Shown: positions 37,101 to 49,100 of the stretch, one piece after another
Layout: each line of letters begins with the position of its first letter
Position numbering within the stretch: the stretch's first letter is position 1
Source of the DNA: Photorhabdus noenieputensis
GTDB lineage: Bacteria > Pseudomonadota > Gammaproteobacteria > Enterobacterales > Enterobacteriaceae
Direction of reading: 5' to 3'
Assembly: GCF_018448935.1 (NCBI RefSeq)
Contig: NZ_RCWC01000021.1
Span: 1-64,000 of the forward strand
DNA: 64,000 bases
Program-made: the position numbers and the translations under genes
The notes under the pieces: model-generated
Database searches by the model: none
What the model was told of the DNA's origin: nothing
Seen by the model: only the letters and a program-made list of their open reading frames with translations

Positions 37101-40100
37101 AAACAGAACCATTGCATAATTCAGATAACCGACAATCCGGCCATCCACCTCAGACAAGTTCAGCTCCAGATCAAATTTGACCACATCAAAAGCCTGATCG
37201 ACAGGTGATACGACCAGCCCCGGTAATGTCCATTCAGCATGTCCATCGTTTTGCCAGGCAAACATCACCTGAAACAGGGGCGTATGCGCCAACCTGCGCG
37301 GCGGTTGCGCAATTTCCACTACCTGTTCAAACGGCAGATCCTGATGCTCCTGCGCTGTCAGTGCGGTTTGCCGCACACGCGCCAGCAACTCAATCATATT
37401 TGGCTCACCTGACAAGTCGATACGCAAGGCCAGCGTATTAACAAAGAAACCGATCAGCGATTCCACCTCTTGACGACCGCGCCCTGCGCTTGGCGTACCA
37501 ATAACCAAATCCTCCTGTCCTGATAAACGCGACAGGACTGTAGCCCAAGCTGCCAGCAAGGTCATAAATAGCGTGACGCCTTGCTGTTCACTTAAACGTT
37601 TGAGGGATTGCGTTAATTCTGCATCCAAATTTATCGGCAACAGATTCCCGGCAAACGACTGTTCAGCCGGACGTGGCCGGTCAGTGGGTAAATCCAGTAA
37701 TACCGGCGCATCAGCCAGTATGGTACGCCAATAGTCGGATTGAGCTCCTACCCGCTCAGCCGATAGCCACTGACGTTGCCAGGCGGCATAATCAGGATAT
37801 TGAATAGCTAAGGGTGGTAATGGATCTGGCTGTTGGTTCAGGCAAGCTGAATAAAGGGCGCTCAATTCTGATTTCAAAATCCCAAAAGACCAGCCATCAG
37901 AAACAATATGATGCAGAATCAGTAAGAAGAGGTAATCATCATTAGCTAGCTGTACCAAAGCAGGACGAATCAATGGACCACGGGCAAGATCAAACGGCGT
38001 CTTGGCTTCCTTAGCACACAGAAATGCCAGCTCTGTTTCCCCACCAGACGCTTTACGCAGATCATAATGTTTTATCGGCAAGCCAAATTCCGCCGGTAAC
38101 AATTCAACCTGCGGCTGACCGTTAACAGCAATGAATACCGAGCGTAACGCTTCATGACGGGCAAACAGCATATTGAGCGCCTGCTGCCAGGCAGAGATAT
38201 TTAGCTGACCATGTAAACGCAATATCACCGGAATGTGGTAGGTTTCACTCACCCCCTCAAACTGAGCCAGAACCCACAATCGCTGTTGCGCCAATGACAA
38301 CGGCAATTTGCCCTGACGAGATATCGGCACAATTTCCGGCAACACAATCTCCGACGACATAATCATCGGTAATCTACTGTGCTGTTCATCAAAGCGAGCA
38401 CTCATTGCCTCGGCAAAGGCAGCCAAAGAAGGCGATTTAAACAACGTTGTCAGCGGCAGTTCGATACCGAAAGCAGCTATCCGGTTGATCATCCGTACCG
38501 CCAACAGCGAATGTCCCCCCAAGGCAAAGAAATTGTCATGTCGGCTTATCCGTTCAACGCCAAGTAACTCACGCCAGATAGTCGCCAATGCGGTTTCCAT
38601 CTCCCCTTGTGGCGCTTCATAAATCTGATGGGCAAAAGCTTCCTCCCCCGGTATCGGTAACGCCCGGAGATCTCGCTTGTCATTAGGTGTTAGTGGGAAG
38701 GCATCCAGACGGACAAAAGCCGCCGGTACCATATAATCAGGTAAAATGGCACTCAAATGTTCCCGCAAACTTGTCACAAGTTCATCATCCGGCTCAGCTA
38801 CCACATAGGCGACCAGCCGTTTATCCTGTCCATCATTTAACGCCAGTACCAATGCTTCTCGCACCGCAACGTGTTCTGTTAACCGAGCCTCGATTTCTCC
38901 CGGTTCAATGCGAAAACCTCGAATTTTTACCTGCTGATCGTTACGACCAACGAAGATCAAATTGCCATCCGGCAAGTAACGAGCCAAATCCCCGGTTCGG
39001 TACATCCGCGCCCCTGATTCATCACTGAACGGATCTATCAGGAAACGTTCTACCGTCAGTTCAGGACGATTAAAATACCCACTGGCAATCCCATCTCCGC
39101 CGACATAAATCTCACCGATCGCCCCCAACGGTACCGGTTGACCATAAGCGTTCAACAGATAAAGACGTGTATTAGCAATTGGCCGACCAATAGGGATCTT
39201 GGCTTCGCCCGGTACCAACTCGGTAATACGATATGTTGTAGTAAAAGTGGCTCCTTCACTTGGGCCGTAAGCCTGCAATAATTGCTGTAACGGACTGCTG
39301 CGCATAACCTGAGCAATCACCTGTGGATCGGGGACCTCTGCGCCGGTAATCAGTGTCTTTATTTGAGGCAACACAGGGGACAACGCCGTTGCCATCCGGT
39401 TAAGCAGCCCGACACTTATCCATAGGATAGTAATGCCATAAGTCTGTAAAGCTCGGACAAAATCCGTTGGCGTCAGTAAAGTTACCTGGTCAATAACCAC
39501 CAACGTGCCACCATTTAACAATGGTGCCCAGACTTCAAAAGTACTGGCATCAAAAGCCGGGTTAGCAGTAAAAGTCAACCGATCATCCGGCCCAATTTCG
39601 GCATAGCCGTTATTGATAACCAGCCGGACTACCGCCCGATGTGGCACGATCACCCCTTTGGGCGTACCGGTCGAACCAGAGGTATACATGATATACGCGG
39701 CTCCGGCACTGGAGCGGGGCAAATGAGGGTTAAAACAACCTTCTTCTCTAGTCATACCACTTTCTCTGGCAAGGCGGAATAGCGGCACAGTCAAACCAAC
39801 CGGGATATCAGCCCGTGCATCAGTCAGCAACAATTGGGCTGAACAGTCGTTTATCAGCCAATTTTTCCGCTCATCCGGCACTTTGGGATCGACAGGCACA
39901 TAAACGGCACCAACCTTGAGAATAGCCAATTGTGCCATTACTAGTTCTACCGATCGTTCTAACAAGATGGCAACATTATCATCAGCCTGAATCCCCTGTT
40001 CGATTAACTGATGAGCCAACTGATTAGCACCAACATTCAATTCTGCGTAACTTAGCTGCTTATCTCCTGCTATTAGCGCAATGGCCTGCGGGGATTTTTC

Positions 40101-43100
40101 TACCTGTTGTTCAAATAATTGATGAATACATAGCTGATCAGGATACGCTATTTCAGTCGCGTTCCAGGTTTTTAACAACAATGTGCGTTCAGTATCCGGC
40201 AGAATATCCAGCATCCGCACCGCGATGTCCGGGGTATGCTCTAGTGCGGCCACCAGACTTTCCAACGCCTGCTGCATATAGCCGCACACCCGCTTCGCAT
40301 CAAATGGCTGAACGATTTGCGCTGTCAGCCCCAGAGCATCACCAAAATCCTCCACAGACAAGACAAACGGATAGTTAGTCCGTTCCTGTGCGTCAAGAAA
40401 TTCAATGCCGCTTGTCACATTATCTAAGGTTATCGGTTGCGCATTATGCCGATAGTTCAGCAACGCACTAAAAAGTGGCGTTTCGCCCTGCACACCACTG
40501 CAACGCTGAGCCAGTGCCAGTGACGCATGTTCATGCTCCAGTAATTCAGCAAGCCGGGCATGTGCTGTTTGTACACTCTCCCACACTGAAGTACCATCGA
40601 TATCCAACCGCAGCGGCAAGGTATTGATAAATAGCCCCATGCCGTTATCAGCGCCTTCCCCTCCCTGCATACGCCCAAACAACACGGTGCCAAACACAAC
40701 TTTCTCTTGACCACTGGTCTGAGATAACACCTGTGCCCAAGCCAGATGACACAATGCCGCCAAACTCACGCCCAAACGTCTCGCCTGACGACGCAAACGA
40801 TCATTCAACGTGGCCGTCAACATCCGGTGTGATTGGACCACCTGTGAACCATCATCACGTACTTCCGTCAACCCGAAGGGCAATGTCGGTTCATCCACCT
40901 CTGCCAACATCTCGGTAAAAAAGCGGTCGTGTGCTTCTTGATTTACGCCTAGCCGAGCCTGAGCCACTAAATTGCGGAAAGGTACCGGTCCAGACAGGCT
41001 ATCCTCCTGTCCGGCAAGATATGCTTGCACTTCGCTGTTCATCACTTCCAGAGTAGTATGGTCACCAATGAGGTGATGCATTAATTGCAGTGCGATCCAG
41101 CGACCATCAGGTTCCTTTGCCACAACAAAACGTAGCAACGGAGCTTGATTTAGATCGAGACGATACCGACGTGGGTCAAAACGCTGGTTTAACTGGTCAC
41201 TGATTGCCCCGTCCGCCGGATTCAGTGTCAATTCAGTCACTGGCAACGACGCCTGACGCCAAACTACCTGAGCCGAAACTGACAATCCTTGCCAGAGAAA
41301 AGCGGTACGCAGGATATCATGACGATTAACCAGCCATTGCACCGCCGCTAAATAGCGGTCTAATAACGACCGTTCAGCAAAGACTATCTGGCTGGCTAAC
41401 AGATACGGATCGCCTTCATTTGCCAACAGATGATGGAATAAGATACCGTCCTGCAACGGTGATAGGGCATAGATATCCTGAATATTGGCAATCCCGCCGG
41501 GAACTTGTCCGACAATATGATCAATCTCAGGCTGAGTGAGATCAATCAACGGCAACATCGCCGGCGTCAGTGTTGTAATCGCCGACGTAATGACATTAGG
41601 CGGTACCGCCACAGCCCGATATTGCCCCAACGTTTTAGCAAGTTCGGCGAGCACAGAATACTTAAATAAATCCCGCACCGTCAGCGTTAAACCCACGCTA
41701 CGCAGATGTTCAACCAACCGTACAGCAAGCAGCGAATGACCACCTAAGGCAAAGAAATTGTCATGTCGGCTAATCTGTTCAATCCCTAGCAACTTACTCC
41801 AGATAGCCGCCAATGTGATTTCTGTCTCCCCTTGCGGCGCTTGGTAAATTTGACGAGCAAAAGCCTCTTCGCCCGGTACTGGCAGCGCCCGACGATCCAG
41901 TTTGCCATTTGGGGTTAGCGGGAAAACATCCAGACGCACAAAGGCCGCCGGGACCATATAGTCAGGTAAAACGGTACTTAAGTAGCTACGCAGATTATTA
42001 ACCAATCCCTCACTCACTTCCGCCGCCACATAGGCAACCAAGCGCTTCTCTTGCCCGTCACTCAACGCCAGCACCGCCGCCTCACGTACCACAGGAAACT
42101 CAGTCAATCGGGCCTCAATTTCTCCCAACTCAATGCGGAAACCGCGAATTTTTACCTGCTGATCATTACGGCCAAGGAATTCCAAGTTACCGTCCGGCAG
42201 GTAGCGAGCCAAATCCCCGGTTCGGTACATACGCGCACCCGGTTTATCGCTAAAGGGATCAACCAGAAAGTGTTCAGCGGTCAATTCAGGACGATTGAGA
42301 TAACCACAAGCCACACCATCGCCACCAACATAAATCTCACCGGTCATTCCTAAGGGCACAGGCTGCTTCTGCTTATCCAGTAAGTAAACCCGCGTGTTAG
42401 CTATCGGACGCCCAATGGGAACCCTCGTCGTTCCTTGCGGTAACGCCACAATACGATACATGGTGGTAAAAGTGGTGCCTTCACTGGGACCATAAGCTTG
42501 TAACAATTGTTGTGGCGGGTGATTATCTAGCACCTGAGCAATCACCTGTGGATCGGGGATATCTCCCCCGAAAATCAGCACTCTAATCTGTGGAAAAATC
42601 GAAGATAACGCTGCCGCCAATCGGTTAAACAGTCCAATAGTCAACCACAGAACCGTGATTCGCTGAACCCGTAAAGTCCGTATCAACGCCTGCGGCATCA
42701 GCAACGTGGCATGATCGACAACCACCAATGCGCCACCATTAAGCAAAGGTGCCCAAACTTCAAACGTGCCAGCATCAAAAGCGGGATTAGCGGTAAAAGC
42801 AACCCGATCATCCTGCCCGATTTCGGCATAGCCATTATTGATAACTAACCGAACCACGGCACGATGTGGTACGACCACTCCCTTTGGCGTCCCAGTTGAA
42901 CCGGAGGTGTACATAATATACGCGGGTTTAGTGCTGACATGCGATAAGTTAGGGTTGCACGCCTCCTCTTCTCTCTTCGCACCGGTCTCACTGGAGAGGA
43001 GAAATAACGGCACTGCTAAACCAACCGGAATATCAGACTGTGCATTAGTGAGCAACAATTTGGCTGAACAGTCGTTTATCAGCCAGTTTTTCCGCTCATC

Positions 43101-46100
43101 CGGCACCTTGGGATCGATCGGCACGTAAACGGCACCGGCTTTGAGGATAGCCAACTGGGCCACGACCAGTTCAATAGATCGTTCTAACAAGATCGCTACG
43201 TGATCATCCGGTTGGATACCTTGTTCAACGAGCTGATAAGCCAGCCAGTTAGCATAGCAATTTAATTCCGCATAGCTGAGAAACTTATCTCCTGCTATCA
43301 ACGCCATAGCCGCCGGGGTTTGTTCCACCTGTTGTTCAAACAATTGATGGATACATAACTGATCAGGGTACACAGTTTCAGTGGCATTCCAAGTTTCCAG
43401 TAACAGTTGACGCTCCGTCGGCGCTAAGATATCAATTCCACCAACGGATTGCTGACAATCAGCGGCCATCTCTCGCAATACTGTGTGCAAATACCCCACA
43501 TACCGTTCAATGGTTGGTTGATCAAACAGGGCGGTAGCATAATTCAGATAACCCACAATCCGACCATTCACCTCGGACAGGTTCAGTTCGAGATCAAATT
43601 TGGCCGTATCAAGGAGAGGATCAACAGGTGAAACGGCCAGCTCCGGCAATACCCAGTCAGTATGCGTATTGTTCTGCCAGGCAAACATCACCTGAAACAA
43701 CGGCGTATGAGCCAATCTGCGTGGCGGTTGCACGATTTCCACCACCTGTTCAAACGGCAGATCCTGATGCTCCTGCGCCGCCAAGGCGGTTTGTCGCACA
43801 CGCGCCAGCAACTCAATCACATTGGGCTGACCTGACAAATCGATACGTAAAGCTAGCGTATTAACAAAGAAACCGATCAGCGATTCCACCTCTCGCCGAT
43901 TGCGCCCCGCACTCGGCGTACCGATAACCAACTCTTCCTGTCCTGACAAACGCGATAAAACCGTGGCCCAAGCTGCCAGCAAGGTCATAAATAGTGTGGT
44001 GCCCTGCTGCTTACTTAAGCGCTTAAGAGATTGAGTTAATGCCTCATCCAACTTAACAGGCCAGAAATTCCCGGCAAATGACTGTTCAGGCGGGCGAGGA
44101 CGATCAGTAGGCAAATCCAGCAATACCGGCGCGTCAGCCAGTACACCACGCCAATAATCAGATTGAGCTTGTATCCGTTCAGCCGATAGCCACTGACGCT
44201 GCCAGGCGGCGTAATCTGGATATTGAATGGCTAAAGGCGGCAACAGCTCCGGCTGTTGGTTTAGGCAAGCTGAGTAAATAACGCTCAATTCTGACTTCAG
44301 CACCTCTAAGGACCAGCCATCGGAAATAATATGATGCTGAGTCAGTAAGAAAACGTAATCATCATTAACCAGTTGCACTAAAGCAGAACGAATTAATGGA
44401 CCACGGGCAAGATCAAACGGTGTCTTAGCTTCCTGAGCACACAGAAATTCAAGCTCTGTTTCCACATCAGACGCTTTACGCAGATCATAATGTTTTATCG
44501 GCAAGCCAAATGCCACGGGTAACAATTCAACCTGCGGCTGACCGTTAACAGCCACGAATACCGAACGTAATGCTTCATGACGGGCAAACAGCGTATTGAG
44601 CGCCTGCTGCCAGACAGAGATATTTAGCTGACCATGTAAGCGCAGGATCATCGGGATGTGGTAGGTTTCACTCACCCCCTCAAACTGAGCCATAACCCAC
44701 AGACGCTGTTGAGCCAATGACAATGGCAACTTGCCCTGACGGGATATCGGCACAATCTCCGCTAATCTACTGTTATGCTTTTCATCAAACCGGACGCTTA
44801 TCGCTTCGGCAAAGGCAGTTAAAGAGGGTGATTTAAATAACGTAGTCAACGACAATTCAATACCTAAAGTGGCTACCCGGTTGATCATCCGTACCGCCAA
44901 CAGAGAATGACCACCCAAGGCAAAAAAATTGTCATGTCGGCTTATTCGCTCAATACCAAGCAACTCGCACCAGATAGCTGCCAGCGCCGTTTCCATCTCC
45001 CCTTGTGGCGTTTCATAGATCTGACGGGCAAAAGCTTCTTCTCCCGGTACCAGCAACCCCCGGAGATCTCGCTTGCCGTTAGGGGTCAGAGGGAAGGTAT
45101 CCAGACGAACAAAAGCCGTCGGCACCATATAATCAGGCAAAATAGCGCTCAAATAGATACGTAAACTGTTCGCCAACGCTTCATCTGCTTCCGCGACGAC
45201 ATAAGCCACCAGACGTTTGTCCTGACCATCCCCCAAAGCCAGTACAGCGGCTTCACGCACCGCTACGTGTTCTGTTAACCGGGCTTCGATTTCTTCCGGT
45301 TCAATGCGGAAACCCCGGATTTTGACCTGCTGATCGTTACGGCCAACGAAGACCAGATTGCCATCCGGCAAGTAACGCGCCAAATCCCCGGTCCGGTACA
45401 TCCTGGCCCCCACTTCATCACTGAATGGATCAAGCAGAAAACGTTCTGCCGTCAGTTCAGGGCGGTTAAGATAACCGCAGGCCACCCCATCACCGCCGAC
45501 ATAAATCTCACCGATCGCCCCCAACGGTACCGGTTGAGCGCAAGCGTTCAACAGATAGAGACGCGTGTTTGCAATTGGCCGACCAATGGGGATCTTGCCC
45601 TCGCCCGGCGCTAACTCAGCAATACGATATATTGTAGTAAAAGTGGTGCCTTCACTCGGACCGTAAGCCTGTAATAAATGTTGCGGTGGATTATTGTACA
45701 AAACCTGAGCAATCACCCGGGGTTCGGGAACTTCTCCCCCAGTAATTAGGGTTTTTATCTGAGACAACACGGGGGACAAAGCCGTCGCCAGTTGGTTAAA
45801 CAACCCGACACTTAGCCACAGCACCGTAATACGATAAATCTGCAAAGCCCGGACAAAATCCGCTGGTGTCAGTAACGTTGCATGGTCGATAATCACCAGC
45901 GTGCCGCCATTGAGCAATGGTGCCCAAACTTCAAAAGTACTGGCATCGAAAGCCGGATTAGCCGCGAAAGCAACCCGGTCATCAGGTCCAATTTCAGCAT
46001 AGCCATTATTGATAACCAGCCGGACTACCGCACGATGCGGTACTATCACCCCTTTTGGCATCCCGGTCGAACCGGAGGTATACATAATATAGGCAGAACC

Positions 46101-49100
46101 CGTGCTGGAACGGGGTAAGTTAAGATTGCCATCATCCACTTTCCCACGGATATTTATCTCAGCGGAAAGACGGTATAACGGTACCGTCAGGCTAATCGCG
46201 ATATCAGTCTGTACATCAGTCAGTAATAATTGAGCTGAACAATCGTTTATCAGCCAATTTTTCCGCTCATCCGGTACCTTAGGATCGATAGGGACATAAA
46301 CAGCGCCGATCTTGAGAATAGCCAATTGCGCTACCACCAACTCCACCGATCGTTCTAGCAGGATCGCAACATTATCATCGGGCTGCACGCCCTGTTCGAT
46401 TAACTGGCGGGCTAATCGATTAGCACAGGCATTCAATTCTACATAACTAAGGATCTTATCTTCTGCTATTAGCACTGTAGCTTCTGGCGTTTTCTGCACC
46501 TGTTGTTCAAACAATTGATGAATACATAACTGGTCGGGATAGGTGGTTTCCGTCGCATTCCAGGTTGTTAGCAACAAAGTACGTTCACTATCCGGCAGAA
46601 TGCCCAGCGTCCGTACCGCGATTTCCGGGCGATGCTCTAACGCTTCCACCAGACTCTCCAGTGCCTGTTGCATATAATCGCATATTCTATCTGGCTCAAT
46701 CGGTTGGACGATTTGAGCCGTCAGCCCCAGAGCATCGCCAAAATCTTCCACCGACAAAACAAACGGATAATTGGTGCGTTCCTGCTCGCCAAGAAATTCA
46801 ATACCGTTTATCACGTTATCTAAGGTTAGCGACTGCACATTATGCCGGTAGTTCAGCAACGCACTAAACAACGGTATTTCCCCCGGAACGCTACTGCAAC
46901 GCTGAGCCAACGCCAGCGAAGCGTATTCATGTTCCAGCAGCTCAGCCAACCGGGCATGCGTTGCCTGTACACTATCTCGTACCGGGGTATTATCGATATC
47001 CAACCGCAGCGGCAAAGTATTAATAAACAGCCCCATACCACTGTCAGCACCTTCTCCCACAGCCATACGCCCAAACAGTACGGTGCCAAATACCACTTTC
47101 TCTTGACCGCTGGTCTGGGATAACACTTGTGCCCAAGCCAGATGACACAAGGCCGCCAGACTCACCCCCAGACGTCTCGCCTGACAACGCAGGCGATCAT
47201 TCAACGTGGCCGGTAACATCCGATTTGATTGACTCATCCGTGAACCATCGTCATGTACCTCCGCCAAACTGAAGGGCAATGTCGGCTCATCCACTTCTGC
47301 CAGCATCTCGGTAAAGAAGCGGGTATGTGCTTCCTGACTGACGCCCAACCGGGCCTGAGCCACCAGATTACGAAAAGGTACTGGTGCGGGTAAGTTGTCA
47401 CCCTGTCCGTCAAGATAGGCCCGAACTTCACCGTTCATCACTTCCAGCGTCGTATGGTCGCCAATCAGATGATGCATTAATTGCAGCGCGATCCAGCGGC
47501 CATCACTCTCCTGTGCGACAATAAAGCGCAACAGCGGGGCCTGATTTAGGTCGAGACGATACCTTCGTGGGTCAAAACGCTGCTTTAACTGCTCACTGAC
47601 AGGACCATCAGCGGGGTTCAACGTCAATTCAGTCACTGACAACGACACCCGACGCCAAACCACTTGCGCTGGAACAGACAACCCTTGCCAAAGAAAAGCA
47701 GTACGCAAAATATCGTGGCGATCAATCACTTGTTGCATTGCTGCCAAATAGCGCTCTAACAGAGCACGGTCAGCAAAAATCATCGGATAAGCCAGCAAAT
47801 AAGGGTCACCATCTTTTACCAACAAATGGTGAAACAAGATACCGTCCTGCAACGGTGACAACGCATAGATATCCTGAATATTGGTCATCCCGCCCGGTAC
47901 CTGTCCGACAATATGATCAATTTCAGACTGAGTGCAATCAATCAGTGGCAACATTGCTGGCGTCAGTATTGTAGTCGTCGGCATAATGACATTCGGCGGC
48001 ACCACTACAGCCTGATGCTGTCCCAGTGTTTGGGTCAGTTCCGACAATACTGGAGATTGGAATAGATCGCGTGCAGCCAGTGTTAGCCCAAGGCCACGCA
48101 GACGTTCAATCATGCGCATGCCAAGCAGTGAATGACCGCCCAGTGCAAAGAAACTGTCATAGCGGCTAATCTGTTCAATATCTAATAACTCACACCAGAG
48201 GCTCGCCAACAAAGTTTCCATCTTCCCTTGCGGCGCTGCATAAATCTGGCGAGCAAAAGCCTCTTCCCCCAATCCCGGTAACGCCTGACGATCCAGTTTG
48301 CCGTTCGGGGTTAGCGGGAACACATCCAAACGCACAAAGGCCGCCGGTACCATGTAGTCAGGTAAAACAGCACTCAAATAGTTATGTAAATTATTAACCA
48401 ATCCCTCATCTGCTGGTGCCACCACGTAGGCAACCAGACGCTTATCTTGCCCGTCATTCAACGCCAGCACCGCCGATTCTCGTACCGCAGGAAACTCAGT
48501 CAATCGGGCTTCAATTTCTCCTAGCTCAATGCGAAAACCACGAATTTTGACCTGTTGATCGTTACGGCCAAGGAATTCCAAATTACCATCCGGCAGGTAA
48601 CGAGCTAAATCGCCGGTTCGGTACATTCGTGCATTCAATGCATCACTAAAGGGATCCACCAGAAAACGTTCAGCCGTCAATTCAGGACGATTGAGATAGC
48701 CGCAAGCCACTCCATCGCCACCGATATAAATCTCACCCATTATCCCTGATGGCACGAGCTTCCCCTGCTCATCTAGTAAGTAAACCCGCGTGTTCGCAAT
48801 TGGCCGACCAATAGGAATATTGGTCGTTACCGGGAGTAATGTCTCAATTCGGTATGTCGTGGTAAAAGTGGTACCCTCAGTCGGTCCATAAGCATTCAAT
48901 AACTGCCGAGGCGGGTTATTACGCAAAACCTGAGCGATCACATGAGGATCGAGAACATCTCCACCGACAATCAAGTTTTTCATCCGCGGCAGAACCGGGG
49001 AGAGTTCCGTCGCCAGCCGGTTAAACAGGCCAACACTTAACCATAAGATATTAATGTGATAACGGCCTAAAACCTGTACAAACTCCAACGGTGTCAGCAA